From Azospirillum sp. TSH58 (lineage in GTDB: Bacteria; Pseudomonadota; Alphaproteobacteria; Azospirillales; Azospirillaceae): a DNA stretch of 64,000 nucleotides. How positions within the stretch are numbered: position 1 is the stretch's first letter; every line of letters begins with the position of its first letter. The notes beneath the pieces were generated by a model. That model was not told where the DNA came from. It did no database searches and saw only the letters and a program-made list of their open reading frames with translations. The stretch lies in assembly GCF_003119115.1 (NCBI RefSeq), contig NZ_CP022366.1, forward strand, positions 405,001-469,000. Reading direction: 5' to 3'. The position numbers were made by a program, and so were the translations under genes. Below, piece by piece: positions 33,956 through 41,857 of this stretch.

Positions 33956-36868
33956 TCAATGCGCCTCGTCCCAATTGCCGCCGATGCCGGCCTCCGCCAC
34001 CAGCGGCACGCCGAGCGCGGCGGCGCCTTCCATGACCGAGCGCACCAGGGCGGCGGCTCGTTCGGCCTGATCCTCCGGAGCCTCGAACAGCAGTTCGTCG
34101 TGCACCTGGAGCAGCATCCGCACGTCGTCGAACCCGGCCTCCTTCAGGGCGCCGGGCACGCGGGCCATGGCACGCTTCATGATGTCGGCGGCGGTGCCCT
34201 GGATCGGGGCGTTGATCGCCTGCCGTTCCGCGAAGGCGCGGCGGGCGGCGTTCTTGTCGTGGATGCCGGGGATGTAGCAGCGCCGTCCGAACAGCGTCAC
34301 CACATGGCCGTTCTGGCGGGCGAAGGCCTTGGTCGCCTCCATCCACACCTTCAGCTCGTGGAAGCGCTCGAAATAGGCCTTGATGAAGGTGTTGGCCTCG
34401 CCCGGCGCGATGCCGAGCTGGCGGCCCAGCCCGAAGCCGGAGATGCCGTAGATGATGCCGAAGTTGATCGCCTTGGCCTTGCGCCGGATTTCCGAGGTCA
34501 TCTGGTCCAGCGGCACGCCGAAGACCTGGCTGGCGGTGGCCGCGTGAATGTCGATGCCGTCCTGGAAGGCCTGTTTCAGCGCGGCGATGTCGGCCATCTC
34601 GGCGACCAGCCGCAGCTCGATCTGCGAATAGTCGATGGAGATCAGCCGGTGCCCCGGCGCCGCCACGAAGGCGCGGCGGATCTTGCGGCCCTCCTCGGTG
34701 CGGACGGGGATGTTCTGCAGGTTCGGGTCGGTCGAGGACAGGCGGCCGGTGTTGGTCGCCGCCATGGCGAAGGCGGTGTGGACGCGTTCCGTCCCCTCGA
34801 CGATCTGCGCCTGGAGCGCGTCGGTGTAGGTGTTCTTCAGCTTGGCCAGCTGCCGCCAGTCGAGCACGCGCTGGGCGATGACGTGGCCCTGCTCCGACAG
34901 CTCCTCCAGCACGCTGGAATCGGTGGAGTAGGCGCCGGTCTTGCCCTTCTTGCCGGTGCCGAGCTTCATCTCGTCGAACAGGATTTCGCCGAGCTGCTTG
35001 GGCGAGCCGATGTTGAAGCTGCGCCCGGCGTGCTGGTGCACCTCCTTCTCGATCTCGGCCATGCGTACGGCGAGGTCCTGGGACAGGCGGGCGAGTGCCG
35101 CCCGGTCCACCCGGATGCCGCAGGATTCCATGTCGGCGATCACCGGGACCAGCGGGCGTTCCAGCGTCTCGTAGACGGTGACCATCCGCTCGTCGACCAG
35201 CCGCGGCTTCAGCACCCGCCACAGCCGCAGGGTGATGTCGGCGTCCTCCGCCGCGTAGGCCAGCGCCTTGTCCAGCGGCACGCGGTCGAAGGTGATCTGG
35301 TTCTTCCCGGTGCCGCAGACCTCCTTGTAGGGGATGGTCGTGTGGGCGAGATGCAGCTCCGCCAGCTCGTCCATGCCGTGGCCGTGGGCGCCGCCCTCCA
35401 GCACGTAGGAGATCAGCATGCTGTCGTCGACCGGCGACACGCGCACGCCGTGGCGGGCGAAGAGCTGGTGGTCGAACTTGAAATTGTGCCCGATCTTCAG
35501 GATCGCCGGGTCCTCCAGCACGTCCCGCAGCGCCTTCAGAGCGTCCTCCGCCGGTATCTGCTTCGGCGCTTCCGGAGTCTCGAAGGACAGCTCCCCGCTG
35601 GCCGCCGCGTTGGGGGCCTGATGCGCCAGGGGGATGTAGCAGGCCAGCCCCGGCTCCGTCGCCAGCGAGATGCCGACCAGCGTCGCCGTGGCGGGGGTCA
35701 GCGAGTCGGTCTCGGTGTCCACGGCCAGGATGCCGGTGGTCCGGGCGCGCTCCAGCCAGACGGCCAGCGCGTCGAGATCCTGCACCAGTTCGTAGCGCTG
35801 CTCGACGTCGGTGGGCGGGGCGGGGCGGCTGCGCGGCGCGCCGGCCTCCGCCGCCGGGGCGGTGCTGCCGGCGGAAGCGGCTGGCTTGGCCGGAGCCGAG
35901 GACGGCGCGGCGGAGGGAACCGCGCCGTCGGCGATGGTGCCGTCCTTGCGCATCTCCGCCTCGACGCGGCTGACGATGGTGCGGAAGCCCTGGGCGCGCA
36001 GGAAGTCGATCAGCTTCTGGTGGTCGGGCTCGCGGACGCGCAGCTCCTCCAGCGGCTTTGGCGGCGGGGCGTGGTCGTCCAGCAGGACGAGGCGGCGGGA
36101 AATCCGTGCCTGCTCGGCGAAGTCGATCAGCTTCTGGCGGCGGGCCGGCTGCTTGATCTCGCCGGCGCGGGCCAGCAGCGATTCCAGGTCGCCGTATTCG
36201 GTGATGAGCTGGGCGGCGGTCTTCACGCCGATGCCCGGCACGCCCGGCACGTTGTCCACGCTGTCGCCGGCCAGCGCCTGCACGTCCACCACCTTGTCCG
36301 GGGCGACGCCGAACTTCTCGAACACCTCGTCGGGGCCGATGGGCTTGTTCTTCAGCGGGTCGAGCATCCGCACGCCGGGGCGGACGAGCTGCATCATGTC
36401 CTTGTCGGACGACACGATGGTGACCTCGCGCCCGGCCTCGTTGGCCAGCCGCGCGTAGGTGGCGATCAGGTCGTCGGCCTCGTAGCCCTCCAGCTCCAGG
36501 CAGGGCAGGCAGAAGGCCTCCGTCGCCTCGCGGATCAGGGCGAACTGGGGCTTCAGCTCCTCCGGCGGCTCGGGGCGGTGGGCCTTGTATTCGGGATAGA
36601 ACTCGTTGCGGAAGTTCAGCCGCTTCGAATCGAAGACCACCGCCACCGCGGACGCCTTCAGGTCGGCCAGCAGCTTCAGCAGCATGTTGGAGAAGCCCAG
36701 CACCGCGTTCACCGGCGTGCCGTCCGGGCGGTTCAGCATCGGCAGGGCGTGGAAGGCCCGGAAGATGAAGCCCGACCCGTCCACCAGATACAGGCCGCTG
36801 CCGTCCCCGGCGGAAGCGGGGGCGTCGGTGACGGTCTGGAGCGTGTCGGTGGTCTTTTCGTCGGACAT
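33956..36868 (-). CDS. polA: DNA polymerase I
   Basis: 970 residues. The 5'-3' exonuclease domain is N-terminal (LYLVDGSGFIFRAFHALP, ELEGYEADDLIATYA, GVKTAAQLI). The 3'-5' exonuclease is intact (ILAVDTETDSL, with the catalytic Asp/Glu pair), so proofreading should be active. The polymerase domain has motif A (ISIDYSQIELR), motif B (RRKAKAINFGIIYGISGFG) and motif C (LLQVHDELLFE). A Pro/Ala linker of about 45 residues separates the exonuclease domains. The start at 36868 follows AGAGGCCGCACC; further upstream frame is non-coding. Roles: Okazaki processing and excision repair. Confidence 0.96.
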   Translation of the reverse strand: MSDEKTTDTLQTVTDAPASAGDGSGLYLVDGSGFIFRAFHALPMLNRPDGTPVNAVLGFSNMLLKLLADLKASAVAVVFDSKRLNFRNEFYPEYKAHRPEPPEELKPQFALIREATEAFCLPCLELEGYEADDLIATYARLANEAGREVTIVSSDKDMMQLVRPGVRMLDPLKNKPIGPDEVFEKFGVAPDKVVDVQALAGDSVDNVPGVPGIGVKTAAQLITEYGDLESLLARAGEIKQPARRQKLIDFAEQARISRRLVLLDDHAPPPKPLEELRVREPDHQKLIDFLRAQGFRTIVSRVEAEMRKDGTIADGAVPSAAPSSAPAKPAASAGSTAPAAEAGAPRSRPAPPTDVEQRYELVQDLDALAVWLERARTTGILAVDTETDSLTPATATLVGISLATEPGLACYIPLAHQAPNAAASGELSFETPEAPKQIPAEDALKALRDVLEDPAILKIGHNFKFDHQLFARHGVRVSPVDDSMLISYVLEGGAHGHGMDELAELHLAHTTIPYKEVCGTGKNQITFDRVPLDKALAYAAEDADITLRLWRVLKPRLVDERMVTVYETLERPLVPVIADMESCGIRVDRAALARLSQDLAVRMAEIEKEVHQHAGRSFNIGSPKQLGEILFDEMKLGTGKKGKTGAYSTDSSVLEELSEQGHVIAQRVLDWRQLAKLKNTYTDALQAQIVEGTERVHTAFAMAATNTGRLSSTDPNLQNIPVRTEEGRKIRRAFVAAPGHRLISIDYSQIELRLVAEMADIAALKQAFQDGIDIHAATASQVFGVPLDQMTSEIRRKAKAINFGIIYGISGFGLGRQLGIAPGEANTFIKAYFERFHELKVWMEATKAFARQNGHVVTLFGRRCYIPGIHDKNAARRAFAERQAINAPIQGTAADIMKRAMARVPGALKEAGFDDVRMLLQVHDELLFEAPEDQAERAAALVRSVMEGAAALGVPLVAEAGIGGNWDEAH

Positions 36869-36969
36869 GGTGCGGCCTCTTCCCTTCGGGGCGATACCAT
36901 GGCCGAAGGCGGCCCGAGAGTCGAGCGTGCCCGACGCCGCCGGAAGGCCGGTCTTGGAGGGCCGGACTC

Positions 36970-37632
36970 TCAGTCGCCGGTTTCGCTGTTCGGGGCGGCG
37001 ACCGGCTTGGATTCGGGGGAGCCGCGTTCGCGCAGATAGATGCCGAGCACGATCAGAACCCCCATGGACAGGAACTCGCTCTGCCAGTTCTGGAAGCTCT
37101 CGTACCAGAATTCCGGATCGGCGAGGGTTTCGCCCATGGTCCGGACGGGCTGGTGATGCCACGCCGCCTCTTCGTTCGACCGCCGCGTGCTGCCCGCCAG
37201 ATGCAGGACGAAGGACATCACGAACAGGCTGACCAGCGCGATGCTGAGCGAATGGGAGTAGAGCCGCAGCAGCAGGCCGCCCCGGTGCACCGGCCAGGGC
37301 GCGTCGGGATCGTCGCGCCGCCGGTCGGGCGCCTCGTCCTCCGGATTCGCCTTCCCCGGCTTCTTGGATTCCGAGGAGCCTTTCTGGACCAGGATGGCGG
37401 TCAGGAGCACATAGACCGACATCTGGAGGAACTCGCTCTCCCAGTTCTCGAAGGTCGCCGACAGGAAATGGCCGGTGGTCAGATAGTCGAGGAAGCCGAC
37501 GGGCGGCTGGGCGTGGAGGCGAAGCTCCTCCGCCAGGGTCCGCCATCCGGCCAGCACCTGCCCGACGATCGAGACGAGGAACAGCCCGAACAAGGCGACC
37601 GACAGCCCGTTGTCCCGCAGGAAGCGACGCAT
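36970..37632 (-). CDS. DUF6766-like membrane protein with internal duplication
   Basis: 220 residues, four membrane segments, no signal peptide. Contains two copies of a module: SATFENWESEFLQMSVYVLL...KGSSESK and YESFQNWQSEFLSMGVLIVL...RGSPESK, separated by a charged loop (about 100-125). Function unknown. ATG 37632 follows AAGGGGCAGCAC; longer frames to 37803 lack a site. Confidence 0.7.
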   Translation of the reverse strand: MRRFLRDNGLSVALFGLFLVSIVGQVLAGWRTLAEELRLHAQPPVGFLDYLTTGHFLSATFENWESEFLQMSVYVLLTAILVQKGSSESKKPGKANPEDEAPDRRRDDPDAPWPVHRGGLLLRLYSHSLSIALVSLFVMSFVLHLAGSTRRSNEEAAWHHQPVRTMGETLADPEFWYESFQNWQSEFLSMGVLIVLGIYLRERGSPESKPVAAPNSETGD

Positions 37633-37808
37633 GTGCTGCCCCTTGCCTGATGCCACGCCCTGGTCCGTCAACGCTTGGCGGCGCAAGAGGTTTCCCCGGT
37701 GCCATGCGACACCGCCCATGGATGCCGGGGGGCCTTGCCAGGAACCTTGAAAGGCACGGTCCTGTTGACCGGTGGCCCCCCCCCACAACAACCTTTGGTC
37801 CATTTCCC

Positions 37809-38342
37809 ATGAACCACTCTGTCGCCGGAGCCATCGCCGGACTGGCCGGCACCGTCGCCATGACGGCGGCCATGCGCGCGATGTTCCGCGCCCTGCCGGA
37901 GAAGGACCGTTACCCCTTGCCGCCGCGCCTCATCACGGACCGGGTCGTCGGCCCGACCGGGCTGATGGACGCGCTGGACGAGCCGGAGCGCCGCGATCTG
38001 ACGCTCGCCCTGCATTACGGCTACGGCGCCGCCGCCGGAGCGCTGTATCCGGTGGTGGCGCGGCGAGTCGGCGGGCCGGCGGTGGTGACGGGAATCGGCT
38101 ACGGCCTCGCGGTCTGGGGCGCCAGCTATCTGGGGTGGATTCCGGCGATGCGCATCCTGACGCCCGCGACGCAGCATCCACGCGCCCGCAACGGCCTGAT
38201 GCTGGCCGCCCACGTGGTCTGGGGAGGGGTGACCGGGGTCACGGCCGCGTTTTTGGTGGGAGGGAAGAAAGAGGACCGGTCCGGTGGCGAAGCGATGGAA
38301 GGCGCTCGGGAGTCGCCCCCTGTGATTCGAGAATTGGCTTAG
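37809..38342 (+). CDS. Small multi-pass membrane protein, unknown function
   Basis: 177 residues. Hydrophobic Gly/Ala-rich helices near 5-27, 70-90, 95-115 and 128-150 and a charged C-terminal tail. LHYGYGAAAGALYPVV and HVVWGGVTGVTAA resemble small YagU-like membrane proteins, but I do not assign a family firmly. ATG 37809 has no good ribosome site. It is divergent from the DUF6766-like gene. Confidence 0.6.
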   Translation: MNHSVAGAIAGLAGTVAMTAAMRAMFRALPEKDRYPLPPRLITDRVVGPTGLMDALDEPERRDLTLALHYGYGAAAGALYPVVARRVGGPAVVTGIGYGLAVWGASYLGWIPAMRILTPATQHPRARNGLMLAAHVVWGGVTGVTAAFLVGGKKEDRSGGEAMEGARESPPVIRELA

Positions 38343-38430
38343 CCGGCGCAACAGTTGTATAGGGTCATTTTTGCCCTACTGCTTAGATAATCAAAGTTCT
38401 TAAAAAATCTTCAGATTAACAAGGGATGGA

Positions 38431-38456
38431 GGAGAGGCCGGTTTCCCAGCCTCTCC
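38431..38456 (-). terminator. Hairpin after the 25-residue ORF
   Basis: GGAGAGGC / GCCTCTCC with a 10-base loop, seven bases past the stop of the small minus-strand ORF. No long U-run follows. Confidence 0.45.
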
Positions 38457-38462
38457 TTGGTC

Positions 38463-38540
38463 TTAAATGAAGAATACAGCCAAGGCCGCAATGATTGCAG
38501 CAATGTCGACCTTCACTTGGACATTAACCTGAATGCTCAT
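38463..38540 (-). CDS. Possible 25-residue hydrophobic microprotein
   Basis: ATG 38540 to TAA 38463. It begins MSIQVNVQVKVDIAA, with alternating hydrophobic and polar residues, then runs into a very hydrophobic tail of Ile/Ala/Leu/Phe (AAIIAALAVFFI), enough for one short membrane helix. An AGGGCTCAAC sequence precedes the start and a hairpin follows the stop. The stretch is AT-richer than the surrounding genes. Unrecognised; small membrane peptides of type I toxins or regulatory microproteins have this shape, but that is only a comparison. Confidence 0.35.
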   Translation of the reverse strand: MSIQVNVQVKVDIAAIIAALAVFFI

Positions 38541-38958
38541 GTTGAGCCCTCAGGCCCACGGCGCCGCAGACCTTAAAGGTTGCGGTTCTAGGTCGATAAC
38601 GGGATGAGCCTCCCGTTCACGACATCATAGGCCTATCTTAGGCATCGTACGCATACCCTCGATAGCCCCTTGTTGGCTCGCCCCCTGGTCTCAAGGCCCA
38701 CATCCATGGGCTTTACCTCCAGTCTGGGTTCGATGGCCCACATCCATGGGTTCTACATCCAGTGGCGCAAGGGATGTGTGGCATCTGGTTTGTTTTCCAC
38801 CTGCCAAAGTGGTTCGCTCCAGTCCACACTCAACAAAATTGGTCTAAAATTATTCTATATGCAAGTGAAAGAGGCGGGCTTGGCTCTGTCAACGGCGTCG
38901 GCAAAGCTCTCTGCTCACGCACCGAAAATATGATGGCTGCTAAAGTTGAAATGAAACG
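38541..38958. other. AT-richer intergenic stretch with direct repeat
   Basis: Clearly lower GC than the neighbouring genes. A 7-bp stem (AACGGGA / TCCCGTT) lies at 38598-38617. A 29-base direct repeat with 40-base period lies at 38695-38763. Open frames here (for example 38670-38933) have codon use unlike genuine genes of this genome and no ribosome site, so none is called. It could be remnant or imported DNA beside the tRNA-Arg gene. Confidence 0.5.
38695..38763. repeat. Direct repeat, two 29-base units 40 bases apart
   Basis: Copy 1 starts GGCCCACATCCATGGGCTTT at 38695 and copy 2 starts GGCCCACATCCATGGGTTCT at 38735; 25 of 29 positions match. Each contains the palindrome CCCACATCCATGGG. 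Confidence 0.8.
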
Positions 38959-38993
38959 AAAAAGGCCTAGCCCGCATTGCGGCTAAGCCTTTG
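38959..38993 (-). terminator. Terminator of tRNA-Arg
   Basis: On the minus strand AAAGGCTTAGCC / GGCTAGGCCTTT (one mismatch) with an 8-base loop, followed by TTTTTC, eight bases past the tRNA 3' end. Confidence 0.85.
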
Positions 38994-39000
38994 AAATCGC

Positions 39001-39077
<77 letters not shown>

Positions 39078-39094
39078 ATCATCAGCGGAGGCGC

Positions 39095-39123
39095 ACCATA
39101 GCGAAAAGCCTGACCGAGTGCAA
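39095..39123 (-). promoter_or_regulatory. Promoter of tRNA-Arg
   Basis: Minus strand TTGCAC (39118-39123), 17-base spacer, TATGGT (39095-39100), placed about 18 bases before the tRNA 5' end. Confidence 0.65.
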
Positions 39124-39173
39124 ACACTCCTTTCGACATTTTTCACGCCCCGCCGGGGGCCGCCCATCCGCGC

Positions 39174-40175
39174 TTACTTCGCGGCCAGGAGGCTGCGGTT
39201 GCGGTCGGCGCCGCTCGCCAGGGGCTGCTTGGGATTCTCGATCCAGGCGGCGATGTCGTTGACCACCACCTGACCCTTCAGGTCGCGCAGCAGCATGTGC
39301 CAGCCGTCGGGATACACCGCCACCACATGCCGCCCGCCGGATTCGAACTCCTCGACCGCGCGGTTGACCGGGGTCTTCGGCAGAACCTCCTCGTGGGCGC
39401 CGTAGAGCACCAGGGACGGCACCGACAGATGGCCGCAGGCGGCCAGGGCCGTGCCCATCAGGTCGGTCAGCCCATCCAGCGTGTCGACGCGCGAGCCCTT
39501 GATGACCAGCGGGTCGCGGCCCAGCGCGCGCAGCATCTCGATGTTGTCGGACGCCTGGATCTTCAGCTCCTTCGGCGGGTGCACCACCATGCCCGGCACC
39601 GTGTTGTAGCTGAGCCAGAGCAGCGCCCGCGGGAAGAAGCCCATCGCGTCGCGGCCCCAGACGGCGGGGGCGACCAGGATCGTGCCGTTCACCGTGGGAG
39701 GATTCGGGCCGGTCATCGCTGTCAGCACCACGGCACCGCCCATGCTCTCGCCCATCAGATAGACCGGCAGGCCGGGATGGCGGGCGTGGATCTGGGACAC
39801 CGCCGTCTTCAGGTCGGCCACCAGCGTGTCGGTGCCCGGCCAGATGCCGGTGTTCCGCGTGGCGCCGAAGCCGCGCTGGTCGTAGGCGTAGACGGCGATC
39901 CCCCGCGCGGCGAGGCTGCGCCCGGCCCCGTCGAAGGCGTTGGAGTAGTCGTTGTAGCCGTGCAGGGCCAGCACCGCCGCGCGCGGCGCCCCGTCCTCGG
40001 GCAGCCAGCGGCGCAGCGGCAGCTCGAAGCCGTCGGCGGCGATCAGCGCCTTGTCGGTCAGCGCCGGCTGGGTCACGGGAAGGCCCATCGGCTGATAGGC
40101 CGCGGTGCAGCCCGACAGCAGAAGGCCGATCCCGACGATCAGTTTCGCCATCCGGCCGCCCGCCCTACGCCGCAT
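39174..40175 (-). CDS. Alpha/beta-hydrolase lipoprotein (lysophospholipase-like)
   Basis: 333 residues. The N-terminal signal ends in the lipobox LLLSGC, so the mature protein is lipid-anchored in the envelope. Hydrolase core: LALHGYNDYSNAF (oxyanion), GESMGG (Ser nucleophile), AHEEVLP (Asp region) and GWHMLLRD (His), as in monoacylglycerol-lipase/lysophospholipase L2 types. ATG 40175 lies behind AAGGAGA and overlaps the stop of the ABC ATPase gene by 11 bases, so the two are translated together. Confidence 0.82.
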   Translation of the reverse strand: MRRRAGGRMAKLIVGIGLLLSGCTAAYQPMGLPVTQPALTDKALIAADGFELPLRRWLPEDGAPRAAVLALHGYNDYSNAFDGAGRSLAARGIAVYAYDQRGFGATRNTGIWPGTDTLVADLKTAVSQIHARHPGLPVYLMGESMGGAVVLTAMTGPNPPTVNGTILVAPAVWGRDAMGFFPRALLWLSYNTVPGMVVHPPKELKIQASDNIEMLRALGRDPLVIKGSRVDTLDGLTDLMGTALAACGHLSVPSLVLYGAHEEVLPKTPVNRAVEEFESGGRHVVAVYPDGWHMLLRDLKGQVVVNDIAAWIENPKQPLASGADRNRSLLAAK

Positions 40176-41190
40176 CGTGCGCGATCTCCTTGCGGGCGTG
40201 GGCGCCGCCGGTCAATTGCAGGAAGATGTCCTCCAGGTCCGATTCCTCGGTGCTGAGATCGACGACCCCCAGCCCCGCCCCGGCCAGCGCGGCCAGGATG
40301 CCGTCCACCCGCTGGCGGCTCGGCTGGTAGCGCACGATCAGGCGCCGCGGATCGGCCAGTTCGGCGGTGAAGGCGGCCAACTCCGCCGGCACGGCGTCCA
40401 GGTCACGGTCGACCAGGACGGTCAGCGCCTTGGCGTCCACCCGGCGCAGCAGCGTGGCGGTCGGCTCGCAGGCCACCACCGCGCCGTGGTTGATGATGGC
40501 GATGGAGTCGCACAGTTCCTGCGCCTCCTCCAGATAGTGGGTGGTCAGCAGCACCGTCGAGCCCTCGCGGTTCAGCTTGCGCACATGCTCCCACAACTGG
40601 ATGCGCAGTTCCACGTCCACCCCGGCGGTCGGCTCGTCCAGCACCAGGACGGGCGGGGTGTGCACCATCGCCTTCGCCACCATCAGCCGCCGCTTCATGC
40701 CGCCGGACAGGGAGCGGGCGTAGGCGTCGGCCTTGTCGCGCAGCCCCACGGCCTCCAGAAGCTCCTCGGTCCGGCGCTCGGCCTTCGGCACGCCGTAGAG
40801 GCCGGCCTGAAGCTCCAGCATTTCCCGCGGGGTGAAAAAAGGGTCCATGTTCAGTTCCTGGGGGACCACGCCGATCGACGCCCGCGCCTGACGCGGATGG
40901 GCGTCGATGTCGGTTCCCCAGATCGACACCGTGCCGCCGGTCTTGTTCACCAGCCCCGCCATGATGTTGATCAGCGTGGACTTGCCCGCCCCGTTGGGCC
41001 CCAGCAGCCCGAACACCGCCCCGCGGGGAATCGCGAGGTCGATGCCCTTAAGGGCTTGTTTCGGGCCGGCCTTTCCAGAGGCCTGGTAGGTCTTGGTGAG
41101 GCCGCGCACCTCCACGGCGTAGGCGGGGAGGGCGTAAGCGGGCAAGGCGGCGGGCAGGGCGGCGGCGTTCAGAGGGGCGTGCGCAACCAT
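40165..41190 (-). CDS. ABC transporter ATP-binding protein (NodI/ABC-2 type)
   Basis: 341 residues. Walker A GLLGPNGAGKSTL, Q-loop VPQELNMDPFFTPREML, signature LSGGMKRRLM, Walker B VLVLDEPTAGVD and H-loop TTHYLEEA are all intact. A DUF4162-like C-terminal extension (about 255-325) marks the ABC-2 exporter type. The N-terminus has a low-complexity start (ALPAALPAYALPAYA). No permease gene follows; instead an envelope lipoprotein hydrolase is coupled to it. The permease must be encoded elsewhere. Confidence 0.88.
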   Translation of the reverse strand: MVAHAPLNAAALPAALPAYALPAYAVEVRGLTKTYQASGKAGPKQALKGIDLAIPRGAVFGLLGPNGAGKSTLINIMAGLVNKTGGTVSIWGTDIDAHPRQARASIGVVPQELNMDPFFTPREMLELQAGLYGVPKAERRTEELLEAVGLRDKADAYARSLSGGMKRRLMVAKAMVHTPPVLVLDEPTAGVDVELRIQLWEHVRKLNREGSTVLLTTHYLEEAQELCDSIAIINHGAVVACEPTATLLRRVDAKALTVLVDRDLDAVPAELAAFTAELADPRRLIVRYQPSRQRVDGILAALAGAGLGVVDLSTEESDLEDIFLQLTGGAHARKEIAHDAA

Positions 41191-41371
41191 GGAATCGAAA
41201 CGGGCCTTTCCGGTCGTGCCCCGAGTCCGAATCCCCGGGGTCGATCACTGTCCAATCACTTGATCCGTCCGGCGCGTTGGGTATGATCCGACCCCGCGCG
41301 CGTGCCTCATTCGGTGGGCATCTTAACGATGGCGTTAACGCGCGCGTGTGTCAAAGTGGAGGATGTCTGCC

Positions 41372-41554
41372 ATGCAGCCAATTGAAACGATTGAAGTCGA
41401 AACCCTGACCGTCGGGTGCGACGGCGGCGGCGGCGCGCTCGGCCACCCGCTGGTCTATCTGACGCTGGGCGCCGAGGGGAAGGTCGAGTGCCCCTACTGC
41501 TCGCGCCACTTCGTCCTGAAGGAAGGCGCCAATACGGGCACGCACGGGCACTGA
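41372..41554 (+). CDS. Small zinc-finger protein (zf-CHCC / NDUFS6-like)
   Basis: 60 residues. Cys...GGALGHPLVYLTL...CPYC gives the Cys-His-Cys-Cys zinc site of the alphaproteobacterial homologues of mitochondrial complex I subunit NDUFS6. It probably assists complex I or iron-sulfur assembly, by homology only. GGAGG lies nine bases before ATG 41372; the in-frame ATG 41363 touches that site and is unlikely. Followed by a clear terminator. Confidence 0.85.
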   Translation: MQPIETIEVETLTVGCDGGGGALGHPLVYLTLGAEGKVECPYCSRHFVLKEGANTGTHGH

Positions 41555-41598
41555 GGCCGGCGGCGCCTCTTACAGGGCGGAAATCCCGCGCACAGCGA

Positions 41599-41622
41599 GG
41601 GCCGGAGCGATCCGGCCCTTTT
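41599..41622 (+). terminator. Terminator of the zinc-finger gene
   Basis: Perfect 8-bp stem GGGCCGGA / TCCGGCCC with GCGA loop followed by TTTT. Confidence 0.88.
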
Positions 41623-41857
41623 CGTTTGCCGATGGTCCGAATCAGGACCCGAATCGATGCCCCGGACCGACTCTGTGGCCTTTTCGCCACCCGGCGCTGT
41701 GACGATGCAACGTGCGGGCGGCGGCGGTCATATGCCTCTTTTGTTGCAATTGTGAAAAATATAAAACGAACCGTCTTGACGCGCGTCGCGATCCGCCTTC
41801 TACTTTTTTGCGGCGCAAAAGAGGCGCTCATCGCAATTGCCCGCTCAGGTCCTTCGC

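Noticed and set aside
38670..38933. 87-residue open frame in the AT-richer stretch
   Set aside because: It spans the direct repeat, has no ribosome site and odd composition; it is more likely non-coding.
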